Source: Chloroflexota bacterium
GTDB lineage: Bacteria > Chloroflexota > Limnocylindria > QHBO01
Assembly (NCBI GenBank): GCA_025699005.1
Contig: JAILWI010000007.1
Span: 1 to 64,000, forward strand
Direction of reading: 5' to 3'
Length of the DNA: 64,000 bases
The position numbers and the translations under genes were made by a program. This document shows, piece after piece, positions 23,833 to 33,000 of this stretch. The notes beneath the pieces are model-generated. The model was given only the letters and a program-made list of their open reading frames with translations. It searched no databases and was not told where the DNA came from. Position 1 is the first letter of the stretch. The number at the start of each line of letters is the position of its first letter.

Positions 23833-25938
23833 GTGTTCATCCCGCGGACCCTCAGCGAGTCGACGGCCACGTCGACGGTGTGGCGCGCGGTCGCCGTCGC
23901 GGCGATCGTGGCGGCGTCGCTGTTCCTCATCCTCTCGGCGAACATCACGCTCGGGCAGGAGAATCTCGCCGCCGGCGAGATTGCCGAGCGCGACATTCGG
24001 GCACCGCGCGACGCGACCTTCGACTCCGCGTCGGCGACCGCGGCCGAACGAGATGCGGCCGCCGCGGCCGTCCAGGATGTAACCCAGGTCATCGAGCCGC
24101 CCGCCGACAACCAGGCCGATCAGCTGGCCGAGTTCGACGCCCTCTCGCGTCGGGTGACGCGTGTCCTCGAGCTCCGCGACCGCGAGACGATCACCGGCGA
24201 CGAAATCTCGACCCGTCTCGCCGGTGACGTTCCCGAGGTGGCCGTTCGCCACCGCGAGCTGCTGGCGGGAATGTCGATCCCACGCTGGGAGGTCGTGTCG
24301 GGTGCCGCCCGATCGGCGCTGGAGTCGACGCTGGCGGGGTCCATTCGCGAGGACGAGGTCATCCGCGTCCGGAGCTCGGTGCGCGACCTCATCACGAACG
24401 ACCTGAGCGAGGAGGAGCGCAGCCTGGCCGGCAACCTCGCCGCCTCGCTCGTCGAGCCGAACGTCATCATCAGCGACGAGCTGACCGCAGACGCCCGCAG
24501 CCAGGCACGCGCCGCTGTCCCGCCGGTCGAGGTCGAGGTCTTGGCCGGCGAGATGATCGTGGCCGAGGGGCAGCGGCTGACGGTGGCCGACATCGAGAAG
24601 CTCGTGGAGCTCGGCCTGACCCGGCCGAACGTGGAGGCGGGCACGGTCGCCGGCAATGCGCTGATCGCCATCCTCGTCGCGGGCCTGCTCGTCGGCTATC
24701 TCCTCCGCTTCGAGCCGGAGATCTGGCACCGCAACCGATCCGTGCTGCTCTTCTTCCTGGCGCTCGTCGTCTCCGCCGTCGCCATTCGCATCGCGGCCGA
24801 CCGAACGCTGTGGGCGTTCGCGGTGCCGACGGCGGCCAGCGTGCTCCTCATCGGCATCCTGCTGCGCAACTCGGCCGGGGCCGCCATGGCGGTCGGCCTC
24901 GCCGTCCTGGCGGGCATCATGAACCGCGAGTCGCTGGAGCCGGCGGTCTACGTCCTGGCCGGTGGCGTCGTGGCTCTCCTCACCATCACGCGGGCCGAGC
25001 GGCTCAACGCCTTCGTCCGGGTGTTCGTCGCGCTGGCGATCACGAACATCGCCGTGGTGACGGCGTTCAGCCTGCTCGCGCAGCGCGACGTCACCGCGAT
25101 CCTGCAGCTGGGTGGCATCGGTCTCGTCAATGCCTTCCTGTCGGTCATCCTCGCCGTCGGCAGCTTCGCGATGCTCGGCAACGTGTTCGGCATCATGACC
25201 GTGTTCCAGCTGCTGGAGCTGGCGAACCCGTCGAACCGGCTGCTGCGCCGGCTGCTGCTCGAGACCCCGGGGACGTACCACCACAGCGTCATGGTCGGCA
25301 ACCTTGCCGAGCGGGCGGCGGAGACGATCGGCGCCGATCCGCTGCTGGCCCGCGTGGCGGCGTACTACCACGACATCGGCAAGATGAAGAACCCCCTGGC
25401 GTTCATCGAGAACCAGGCGGGTGCCCACAACATCCACGACGACCTCAATGCCGAGACGAGCGCCCGGATCATCTCGGGCCACATCCGGGACGGCATCGAC
25501 CTGGGCTACGAGCACGGCCTGCCGGTGCAGGTCATCGGCTACATCCCGCAGCATCACGGGACGAGCGTCATGACGTTCTTCCACCAGAAGGCCCTGCGCG
25601 AGGCGGGTGGCCGAGAGGACCTCGTGAACGAGGGCACCTATCGCTATCCGGGTCCGAAGCCGCAGACGCGGGAGGCGGCGATCATCATGCTGGCCGATGG
25701 CGTCGAGGCCTCCGTGCGCTCGCTCGACAGCAAGGACGAGGAGAGCATCCGGTCCATGGTCGACCGCATCGTCGACGCGCGGCTCGAGGACGGGCAGCTG
25801 GACGACGCCGAGCTGACCCTGAAGAACGTCGCGCAGATCAAGGACGCCTTCGTCGGTCAGCTGCTCGGGATGTACCACTCGCGCATCAAGTATCCGGACA
25901 ACGTCCTGCCCCTCGACCAGGCTCGCGAGCAGGCCTGA
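23833..25938 (+). CDS. 7TM-HD (PgpH-type) phosphohydrolase, likely c-di-AMP phosphodiesterase
   Basis: A 701-residue membrane enzyme. After an N-terminal helix (about residues 17-37) comes an extracytoplasmic 7TMR-HDED domain (residues ~40-275), seven hydrophobic helices (about 275-460, beginning GNALIAILVAGLLVGYLL), and a cytoplasmic HD domain: TYHHSVMVGNLAERAAETIG, then AAYYHDIGKMKNP, QHHGTSVMTFFHQKA and EAAIIMLADGVEASVR. This architecture is that of PgpH, which hydrolyses c-di-AMP in Listeria; the substrate is inferred. The GTG start is 2 nt past yqeY. ybeY follows. The rpsU-yqeY-pgpH-ybeY order is usual, though the phoH gene often present here is absent. Confidence 0.88.
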   Translation: MFIPRTLSESTATSTVWRAVAVAAIVAASLFLILSANITLGQENLAAGEIAERDIRAPRDATFDSASATAAERDAAAAAVQDVTQVIEPPADNQADQLAEFDALSRRVTRVLELRDRETITGDEISTRLAGDVPEVAVRHRELLAGMSIPRWEVVSGAARSALESTLAGSIREDEVIRVRSSVRDLITNDLSEEERSLAGNLAASLVEPNVIISDELTADARSQARAAVPPVEVEVLAGEMIVAEGQRLTVADIEKLVELGLTRPNVEAGTVAGNALIAILVAGLLVGYLLRFEPEIWHRNRSVLLFFLALVVSAVAIRIAADRTLWAFAVPTAASVLLIGILLRNSAGAAMAVGLAVLAGIMNRESLEPAVYVLAGGVVALLTITRAERLNAFVRVFVALAITNIAVVTAFSLLAQRDVTAILQLGGIGLVNAFLSVILAVGSFAMLGNVFGIMTVFQLLELANPSNRLLRRLLLETPGTYHHSVMVGNLAERAAETIGADPLLARVAAYYHDIGKMKNPLAFIENQAGAHNIHDDLNAETSARIISGHIRDGIDLGYEHGLPVQVIGYIPQHHGTSVMTFFHQKALREAGGREDLVNEGTYRYPGPKPQTREAAIIMLADGVEASVRSLDSKDEESIRSMVDRIVDARLEDGQLDDAELTLKNVAQIKDAFVGQLLGMYHSRIKYPDNVLPLDQAREQA

Positions 25939-25973
25939 GCGGTTCCGCCTTGAGCGGGGCGTCCCATGAGGAC

Positions 25974-25979
25974 TACGAT
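25974..25979 (+). promoter_or_regulatory. -10 box of ybeY (leaderless type)
   Basis: TACGAT ends 9 nt before ATG 25989. It supports that codon over an ATG at 25965 which lies in a different frame. Confidence 0.45.
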
Positions 25980-25988
25980 GGTCCGATC

Positions 25989-26576
25989 ATGGGCTGCTCG
26001 GTCACGTTCCACGACCGCGTCGGGCCCGACCGCATCGCCAACGCGGTCGAGCCGCTCCAGGCCGATGCCGCCCTGTCGCTTCTCGAGTCCGCCGTCTGCG
26101 AGACCGTGCGCCTGGCGCTCGGCACCGAGGAGGCGGAAGTCGAGCTCACGCTCTCCGGCGATGCCGAGATGGAGCGCCTGAACTTCGATCACATGGGCGA
26201 GCGCGGACCGACCGACGTGCTCTCCTTCCCGCTCCACGAGTGGTCCCTCAACGGCCGCTCGTCGCATCTCAGCGACGACGACGGCGCCTCGCCACCCGGG
26301 CCGATCCTCCTCGGTGACGTGGTGATCGACATCGACCAGGCGCTGCGTCAGGCGGCCGAGGGAGACTGGGGCGTCGTCGAGGAGCTCGTGCTGCTGGCGA
26401 TCCACGGGACGCTCCACCTGCTGGGCCACGACCATGCCGAGATCGACGAGGAGGAGCGCATGCGCCGGCTCGAGCGCGACGTCCTCACCCTCCTCCATCG
26501 GCGGCATCGCGAGATCGCCTGGCAGCCCGGCTCCCTCTTCGACCGCGCCGGACACGCCGTCTCGACCGGCAGCTGA
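25989..26576 (+). CDS. ybeY: Endoribonuclease YbeY
   Basis: Zinc-dependent RNase for 16S rRNA 3' processing and ribosome quality control. The DVLSFPL segment and the metal motif HGTLHLLGHDH (about residues 138-148, three His ligands) identify it. The N-terminal half has the usual beta-rich region, with AEVELTLSGDAEMERLNFDHMGERGPTDV. At 195 residues it is longer than the common 150-160, with ~25 extra residues at each end. Start by promoter spacing; no ribosome-binding site. Confidence 0.9.
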   Translation: MGCSVTFHDRVGPDRIANAVEPLQADAALSLLESAVCETVRLALGTEEAEVELTLSGDAEMERLNFDHMGERGPTDVLSFPLHEWSLNGRSSHLSDDDGASPPGPILLGDVVIDIDQALRQAAEGDWGVVEELVLLAIHGTLHLLGHDHAEIDEEERMRRLERDVLTLLHRRHREIAWQPGSLFDRAGHAVSTGS

Positions 26577-26585
26577 CCGGATCTC

Positions 26586-26604
26586 GTCCGGGGACTTCCC
26601 CGAC
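26586..26604 (+). terminator. Possible weak hairpin after ybeY
   Basis: GTC-C-GGGG and CCCC-GAC flank a 4-nt loop 10 nt past the ybeY stop, with one bulge. There is no T-run. Confidence 0.3.
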
Positions 26605-26623
26605 GGCGTGCGGACACGCGGAG

Positions 26624-26658
26624 GCGCCCGACGCCCCGCGAGCGGAGGCATCGGGCGC
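26624..26658. terminator. Long hairpin ending the amt operon
   Basis: GCGCCCGA (26624-26631) pairs with TCGGGCGC (26651-26658), and inner GCC/GGC and CCG/CGG pairs extend the stem through small mismatches. It lies 15 bp beyond the micropeptide stop on the minus strand, and also downstream of ybeY on the plus strand. Confidence 0.6.
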
Positions 26659-26673
26659 GGACTGCGAAGGACC

Positions 26674-26808
26674 CTAGGCGGCGAGCGGTGCCGCCTCGGT
26701 ATCCGTGATCGGCTCGGCCATCGGCTCGATGACGGCCGGGGTACCGCTCGGGGCGATGATCCAGGCGATCAGCAGGATGGCGAACGCGACGAGTGCGGCG
26801 ATGACCAT
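26674..26808 (-). CDS. 44-aa single-span membrane peptide in the amt operon
   Basis: A small gene encoding a peptide that begins MVIAALVAFAILLIAWIIAPSG, giving one hydrophobic helix over residues 2-19, then a Pro/Glu/Ala/Thr-rich tail of 25 residues ending PLAA. A clear ribosome-binding site AAAGGAG (26824-26818) is 9 nt upstream of the ATG. It starts 30 nt after the ammonium transporter stop, on the same strand, and a long hairpin follows its stop, so it is the last cistron of the amt transcript. I recognise no family. By position it could be a small regulator or accessory of the transporter; that is inference. Confidence 0.7.
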   Translation of the reverse strand: MVIAALVAFAILLIAWIIAPSGTPAVIEPMAEPITDTEAAPLAA

Positions 26809-26838
26809 GTTGGGGTGCTCCTTTCGTGGGATCGAGAT

Positions 26839-28065
26839 TCAGGTCTGGTAGGCGATCTCGCCGTGCTGGGCCAGGTCGAGCCCGGCCTCCTCGGCGTCGT
26901 TGGTGACCCGGATGGGCGTCACGAGGTTGACGAGGAAGAGGATCGTGCCGGTCATGACGGCCGAGTAGGCCCCGACCACGGCCACGCCGATCAGCTGGGT
27001 GACGACCTGGCCGCCATTCCCGCCGAGCAGCCCGTCCACGCCGCCTACGGCGGCCGTGGCGAAGACACCGGTGGCGACCGCGCCGAAGGCACCTCCCACT
27101 CCGTGGACCGCGAAGACATCGAGCGCGTCATCGACCCGTGCCCGGAGGCGGAGCTGTGCCGCGCCGTAGCAGACCACGCCGACGCCGAGGCCGATGAGGA
27201 CGGATGCGGCCGGGGTGACGAACCCGGCGGCCGGGGTGATGGCCACCAGACCGGCCACCGCGCCGATCGCGGCCCCGAGCACCGACGGCGTCCCCTTGTG
27301 GAGCCAGCTGATGGTGACCCAGGTGATGGCGGCCATGGCGGCAGCCGTGTTGGTCGTGACGAAGGCAGTCGCCGCGAGGCCGTTGGCACCGACGGCGCTC
27401 CCGGCGTTGAACCCGAACCAGCCGAACCACAGGAGGCCGGCGCCCAGGACGGTCATCGGGACGTCGTGCGGCTCGGTGGCAGGCTGGATCAGCCCCGACC
27501 TCCGTCCGATGAAGAGCGCGGCCACCAATGCCGCGATCCCGCTCGACAGATGGACGACCGTGCCGCCCGCGAAGTCGAGCACGCCGAGGCCGAACAGCCA
27601 GCCGTCCGGCGACCACACCCAGTGCGCGATCGGCGCGTAGACGAAGGTCGACCAGGCCACCGCGAAGAGGACGAAGGCCTTGAACCGCTTGCGCTCGGCG
27701 AATGCACCACTGATGAGCGCCGGCGTGATGATCGCGAACATCATCTGGAATGCCATGAACGCGAGGTGGGGGACCGTCGTGGCATAGGTGTCGGACGGTT
27801 CGCCGGTCACGCCCTCGAGCGCGAGCCAGTCGAGCCCGCCGATGAGGCCCAGGCCGGTGTCCGGTCCGAACGCCAGGGTGTATCCCCACAGCACCCAGGT
27901 GACGCTCACGAGGCCGAGGATGAAGAAGCTGTGCATGATCGTGCTGAGCACGTTCTTGCGGCGGACGAGACCGCCGTAGAAGAGGGCGAGGCCCGGGGTC
28001 ATCAGCATGACGAGCGCGGCGCTCATCATCACCCAGGCGGTGTCTCCGGTGTCGATCGTTGGCAT
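26839..28065 (-). CDS. amt: Ammonium transporter, Amt/MEP/Rh family
   Basis: Eleven-helix channel-like ammonium uptake protein, 408 residues. Seen in the sequence: AWVMMSAALVMLMTPGLALFYGGLVRRKN at the first helix, LAFMAFQMMFAIITPALISGAFAER, the pore residues with DFAGGTVVHLSSG (first pore His), the GFNAGSAVGANGLAATAFVTTNTAAA signature, and AVHGVGGAFGA (second His). The cytoplasmic tail ends GEIAYQT. AGGAG precedes the ATG by 6 nt. No PII (glnK) gene lies beside it, unlike the usual amt-glnK pair; the next downstream gene is the 44-aa peptide. Upstream, an inverted repeat at 28165-28179 may be an operator. Confidence 0.95.
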   Translation of the reverse strand: MPTIDTGDTAWVMMSAALVMLMTPGLALFYGGLVRRKNVLSTIMHSFFILGLVSVTWVLWGYTLAFGPDTGLGLIGGLDWLALEGVTGEPSDTYATTVPHLAFMAFQMMFAIITPALISGAFAERKRFKAFVLFAVAWSTFVYAPIAHWVWSPDGWLFGLGVLDFAGGTVVHLSSGIAALVAALFIGRRSGLIQPATEPHDVPMTVLGAGLLWFGWFGFNAGSAVGANGLAATAFVTTNTAAAMAAITWVTISWLHKGTPSVLGAAIGAVAGLVAITPAAGFVTPAASVLIGLGVGVVCYGAAQLRLRARVDDALDVFAVHGVGGAFGAVATGVFATAAVGGVDGLLGGNGGQVVTQLIGVAVVGAYSAVMTGTILFLVNLVTPIRVTNDAEEAGLDLAQHGEIAYQT

Positions 28066-28164
28066 CGGGGGCTCCTGCGTCGGGGATTGACGATTGTGCA
28101 GGCAGCCTAAGCCGGGTGTCGGTGGGTCACCAGCCGTGCATCGGTTGTCGAACGGTTGCGACGT

Positions 28165-28179
28165 TGTGCAGGTTGCACA
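28165..28179. promoter_or_regulatory. Palindrome upstream of amt, possible operator
   Basis: TGTGCA-GGT-TGCACA lies ~100 bp upstream of the amt start in the 126-bp gap after the FAD oxidoreductase gene. TTGTGCAGG occurs here (28164-28172) and again at 28094-28102. A TAGGCT-like box on the minus strand (28110-28105) may be the amt -10. Which regulator binds is unknown. Confidence 0.35.
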
Positions 28180-28191
28180 TGCGTGAACGCT

Positions 28192-29349
28192 TCAGCCGGG
28201 GCTGGGCTCGGTCGGGACGGGCCTGCCGGCGTCGAGCGCCGGCGGAGGAGGCGTGCCGTCGAGGATCGCCCGCGCGACGATCGCCGCCGATGCCGGTCCG
28301 GTGCTGATACCCCACGGACCGTGCCCGGCGCACACGAACAGGCCATCGACCCCGGGAGCGCGCCCGATGAACGGTCGACCGTCGACCGACTGGGGCCGCG
28401 CGCACATGCGGCGCTCCACGACCTCGGCCTGGCCGATGGCCGGAAGGAACTCCGCCCCGCGCCGGAGGAGGAGCGCCACCGTCGCGGCCGGCTCGGGCTC
28501 ATAGGGCAGGAACGTCGAGCCGAGCGTGCTGAGGCCACCCGCGCTGGCCAGGCTGAACAGGGTCGGGGGCTCGTCACCTGCTGCCGCGGCGGCCCGGGCG
28601 GTGGCCGCATCCGAGCGGTTGATCGCGTCGACCTCGTCCTCCTCGACGATGTGCGCGGGGGCGGCGCCGTCGAGCCGGAGCTGGACCGTGACTCCCCAGG
28701 TCGGGTGGATCGGCGACCAGCCGCCGGTTGGATCGACGAGCTTCGGCGTCCACGGGCCGGCCGCGACGAGCACCGCGTCGGCGGCGATGCGCGTGCCGTC
28801 GGCCAGCTCGACGCCCACGGCCGCGCCGTTCTCGATCGTCGGCTGCGCGGCCTGCCCGATCTCGATGACCACGCCCCGCTCGTGAGCCAGTGCGGCCCAT
28901 GCGCCCGTCGCCGACGCCGGTGGCACCGGAAACCCGGTCTCGAGCCGGATGGCGGTGAAGCCCGGAGCGAGCGATGGCTCGATGCGTGCGAGCTCGTCGG
29001 GCGCGATGAGTCGCGCGTCGAGCTCCGGGACCGCGTCACGTTGCCGCAGCACCTGCTCCGCGGCCGCCTCCTCGCTGCGGTTGAGGAGCAGCAGGCCCGC
29101 GGGGGCATCACCGACCGAGAACTCACCCGTCGCGTCGACGAGCGCGCGGTAGCGAGTGAGGCTTTCCCGGTAGAGCGGCGCCAGCTCGGGGTCGAAGGGA
29201 TGCTGGATGGCTCCGAGATTGCGACCCGACGCGCCGGCACCGATCGCGACGCCCTCGACCAGGGTCACGCGCGCTCCCCGCGTGGCGAGCATCGCCGCCG
29301 CGGCGCAGCCGATGATTCCGCCGCCGATGACGACGATCTCCGTTCTCAC
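28192..29349 (-). CDS. DAO-family FAD-dependent oxidoreductase
   Basis: A 385-residue flavoenzyme of the D-amino-acid/glycine oxidase superfamily. The N-terminal dinucleotide-binding motif is VVIGGGIIGCAAAAMLATRG, followed by VTLVEG and GASGRNLGAI; the C-terminal FAD contact is RPFIGRAPGVDGLFVCAGHGPWGISTGPASA. Substrate (glycine, sarcosine, D-amino acid or other secondary amine) cannot be told. The start is put at GTG 29349 because TATGCT on the minus strand ends 6 nt before it and the protein then begins MRTEIVVIGGG; an upstream in-frame GTG at 29370 would lie before the box. Divergent from pth. Confidence 0.82.
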   Translation of the reverse strand: MRTEIVVIGGGIIGCAAAAMLATRGARVTLVEGVAIGAGASGRNLGAIQHPFDPELAPLYRESLTRYRALVDATGEFSVGDAPAGLLLLNRSEEAAAEQVLRQRDAVPELDARLIAPDELARIEPSLAPGFTAIRLETGFPVPPASATGAWAALAHERGVVIEIGQAAQPTIENGAAVGVELADGTRIAADAVLVAAGPWTPKLVDPTGGWSPIHPTWGVTVQLRLDGAAPAHIVEEDEVDAINRSDAATARAAAAAGDEPPTLFSLASAGGLSTLGSTFLPYEPEPAATVALLLRRGAEFLPAIGQAEVVERRMCARPQSVDGRPFIGRAPGVDGLFVCAGHGPWGISTGPASAAIVARAILDGTPPPPALDAGRPVPTEPSPG

Positions 29350-29355
29350 CGCCCG

Positions 29356-29361
29356 AGCATA
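29356..29361 (-). promoter_or_regulatory. -10 box of the FAD oxidoreductase gene (leaderless type)
   Basis: TATGCT on the minus strand ends 6 nt before GTG 29349. Confidence 0.5.
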
Positions 29362-29389
29362 GCGAGCCACGCCGGAGTCGGGCGCCGTC

Positions 29390-29395
29390 TACCAT
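29390..29395 (+). promoter_or_regulatory. -10 box of pth (leaderless type)
   Basis: TACCAT ends 8 nt before ATG 29404, 28 bp from the divergent box of the FAD oxidoreductase gene. Confidence 0.5.
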
Positions 29396-29403
29396 CGGCC
29401 GCG

Positions 29404-29979
29404 ATGAAGGTGATCTGCGGTCTCGGTAACCCGGGCGACCGATATCGGTTCACCCGGCACAACGTCGGGTTCCGGGTGGTCGATCTGCTCGCCGACCGAT
29501 GGGGCCACACCGGTGAGGGCCGCCTCAAGGATGGCGCAGCGGTGCTCGAGGTTCGACGCCCGGAGCCCGCGGAGCGGCTGCTGCTCGTGAAGCCGATGCG
29601 CTACATGAACCGATCGGGCGGCCCGCTGAGCTCCGCCATACGGCAGACCGAGATCGAGGTCGAGCGCGATCTCCTCGTCGTCTCCGATGACATCGACCTT
29701 CCGCTCGGTCGCGTCCGGCTGCGCCGATCGGGATCGGCCGGCGGCCACAACGGCCTCCGCGACATCATCGCCACGTTCGGCACGAACGAGTTCTCGCGCC
29801 TGCGGGTCGGCGTGGGTCGCGCGGGCGAGGTCGTCGATCACGTTCTGGCCACCTTTCGGCCCGAGGAGCGAGAGCTCGCGGACGAGATGGTGGCCGTGGC
29901 GGCCGACGCTGCCGAGACGTGGCTCGCCGAGGGCATCGATGCGGCCATGACCCGCTTCAACGGGGTCGAGGTCGAGTAG
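29404..29979 (+). CDS. pth: Peptidyl-tRNA hydrolase
   Basis: Releases tRNA from peptidyl-tRNA drop-off products. MKVICGLGNPGDRYRFTRHNVGFRVVD holds the catalytic His in the TRHNVGF motif; KPMRYMNRSGG, VVSDDIDLPLGRVRLRRSGSAGGHNGLRDI and FSRLRVGVGR complete the family set. Length 191 is normal. Followed by mfd after 28 nt, a pairing seen in many genomes. Confidence 0.95.
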   Translation: MKVICGLGNPGDRYRFTRHNVGFRVVDLLADRWGHTGEGRLKDGAAVLEVRRPEPAERLLLVKPMRYMNRSGGPLSSAIRQTEIEVERDLLVVSDDIDLPLGRVRLRRSGSAGGHNGLRDIIATFGTNEFSRLRVGVGRAGEVVDHVLATFRPEERELADEMVAVAADAAETWLAEGIDAAMTRFNGVEVE

Positions 29980-29991
29980 CCCGGACGCCGC

Positions 29992-29997
29992 TACCAT
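29992..29997 (+). promoter_or_regulatory. -10 box of mfd (leaderless type)
   Basis: TACCAT ends 10 nt before ATG 30008. The in-frame ATG at 29996 overlaps the box itself and is therefore unlikely as the start. Confidence 0.45.
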
Positions 29998-30007
29998 GGC
30001 GGCGTCC

Positions 30008-33000
30008 ATGTCTCCCTCGCGCGGCGGTGATGGCCGCGTCGCTCCGCTCGCCGCCGCCCTTCGGCCCCATCTGCCGAAATCGGGCGTGCTTCGTGTGCCT
30101 GCCGCCGCCCGGGCCGCCCACCTCGCCGCCCGCCGCGCGGAGCTCGGGGCTTCGACCTCGATGGTCGTCGTCACCCGCACCGACGAGGAGGCGCATCGGA
30201 TCGCCGACGACCTGTCGGGCTGGATCGCGGCGGACCGCCTGCGACTGCTTCCCGAGCGGGCCGCGCTGCCGCTCGAACGTGCGCTGCCGGAGCACGACGA
30301 GTCCGCCGAGCGGCTTGCGGTGCTCGCCTCGTTGGACACCGACGCCGGCATCGTCGTCGTCTCGTCGCTGCTCGCGCTCGTGCAGCGAACGCTGGGCGTC
30401 GAACAGCTCCGCGGCGCGAGGACGGCGGTCTCCGTCGGGCGGCGAATCGCGCAGCACGACCTCCTGTCGGCACTCGTCGCGGGAGGGTACGAGCCGGTCG
30501 TCGAGGTCACCGGCATCGCCGAGTTCGCGCACCGCGGCGGCATCGTCGACGTCTGGCCGCCGGGTTCCGACGAGCCCCTCCGCATCGAGCTGTTCGGCGA
30601 CGAGGTCGAGTCGATCCGCTCGTTCGACCCGATGTCCCAGGCATCCCGGAAGCGCCTCACCACCGCCGATCTGCTGCCCGCCTCCGAGTTCATTCCCGCA
30701 TCGGGCTGGGGGGCGATCGGCGACGGACCGCCCGCGACGACCGAGATGCTCATCGCGGATGTCGCCCGGCTCGAGCAGGGCGACCTGGGCGAGGCGGCGG
30801 AGACGTGGGCCGCACTGCTGACCGCCGGACCGGCCATGGACCACCTCCCGGCCGGCAGCCACCTCGTCCTCACTGATACGGCCGAGCTCAGAGCGCTGGC
30901 GGGCGACCTTGACGGACAGGCCGCGGATCGCCACCAGGCCCTGGTCGCGAGCGGCGAGATCCCCGAGGGCTGGCCGGCCCCGTACGACGCGGCGGGCACC
31001 CTCGATCGGCTCGAGGAGGTGGCGGACGAGCGTCTCGAAGAGTCGGACGCCGACGACGGGGGATTCACCGCCGCGCCCCCTCTGCCCGGACGTGCCGAGC
31101 GCGCGGGCGCGTGGATCGCCGAGCTTGCGGCAGCCGACCGGCGGGTGGTCGTGACGACCGACCAGGCCAGTCGCGTGGCGGAGCTGCTCGAGGAGGCGGG
31201 CCAGCCGGTGGCATCGGTGGCCGCGCTGCGCGAGACGCCGGGCGCCGGCGGTATCGGCCTGGTCCATGGATCGCTGTCGGGCGGCTGGGCTCACCCCGCG
31301 AGCGGCCTGCTCCTGCTGACCGACCGCGAGCTGTTCGGGGCGACGCGCATCCGGCGCCTGGCGAGTGGCAAGCGTGTCGTCACGCGGGACCTCATCGGCA
31401 AGCTGCAGCCGGGCGACCACGTCGTGCACGTGGATCACGGCATCGCCCGCTATGCCGGCATGACCCAGCGGACGTTCGGCGACGATGTGAAGGAGTACCT
31501 GCAGCTCGACTTCGCCGGGTCGGACAAGATCTTCCTGCCCGCGGACCAGATCGGGCGGATCACGCGCTACTCCGGCGGTCCCGCGCCCGGCCTGAGCAAG
31601 CTCGGCGGGACCGAGTGGGAGCGGACGAAGACCCGGGTGCGCCGGGCGGTCGGGGACCTGGCTCGCGAGCTCATCGAGATCTACGCCGCTCGCGAGTCGG
31701 CGCCGGGTTTCGCCTTCAGCGCCGACACCACCTGGCAGCGCGAGCTCGAGGAGAGCTTCCCGTACACCGAGACGCCCGACCAGGCGCGGTCGATCGAGGA
31801 GGTCAAGGCCGACATGCTCCGCCGCCGGCCGATGGATCGGCTCGTCGTCGGTGACGTCGGCTATGGCAAGACCGAGGTGGCGCTGCGCGCCGCCTTCAAG
31901 GCCATCCAGGACGGGAAGCAGGTCGCGCTCCTCGTGCCGACCACCGTCCTTGCGCAGCAGCACCTGCTCACCCTGCGGCGCCGCCTGGCCGCCTTCCCGA
32001 TCGAGGTGGCGATGCTCAGTCGCTTCGTCTCGAAGAAGGAGCAGGAGCGGATCCTGGCCGGCGTTTCCGACGGCAGCGTAGACATCCTCATCGGGACGCA
32101 TCGGATCCTGTCGAAGGACATCGCCTTTGCCGATCTCGGGCTCCTCATCGTGGACGAGGAGCAGCGATTCGGGGTCAGCCACAAGGAGCGCATCAAGGCC
32201 ATGCGTCGCGAGGTCGACGTCCTGACCCTGTCCGCCACCCCGATCCCGCGCACGCTCCATCTGAGCCTCGTCGGCATCCGCGACCTGAGCGTGATCGAGA
32301 CGCCGCCCGAGGCGCGGCTGCCGATCCAGACGCGGATCGCGGAGGACGACGACGGCCTCGTGCGCGACGCGATCTCCCGGGAGCTCGACCGAGGCGGCCA
32401 GGTGTTCTACGTCCACAACCGGGTGGAGACGATCGAAGCCGCTGCGGAGCGCGTTCGTCGCCTCGTGCCGGGAGCGCGGGTCGCCATCGGGCACGGGCAG
32501 ATGGCCGAGGGGATGCTCGAGCGGGTGATGCTCGACTTCAGCGACGGGAAGTTCGACGTGCTCGTCTCCACGACGATCATCGAGTCGGGGCTCGACATCC
32601 CGAACGCGAACACGATCATCATCGTGCGGGCCGACACGTTCGGGCTCGCGCAGCTCTACCAGCTGCGGGGCCGGGTCGGCCGCTCCGACCGGCGCGCGCA
32701 CGCCTACCTCCTGCATCGGAGGGGGATGCCGCTCACGCCGGTCGCCCGCAAGCGGCTCCACGCCATCTTCAGCGCCTCGGACCTCGGGGCTGGTTACCAG
32801 ATCGCGCTCTCCGACCTGGAGATCCGCGGCGCGGGGAACATCCTCGGGGCGGAGCAGCATGGCTTCATGGCGGCCGTCGGGTTCGAGATGTACACGCGGC
32901 TGCTGGCGGAGGCGGTGGACACGCTGCGCGGGCATCGGCCTCCCCCGGAGCTGCCGCCGATCCGGCTCGACCTGCCGGGGTCGGCCTTCCTTCCCGACGA

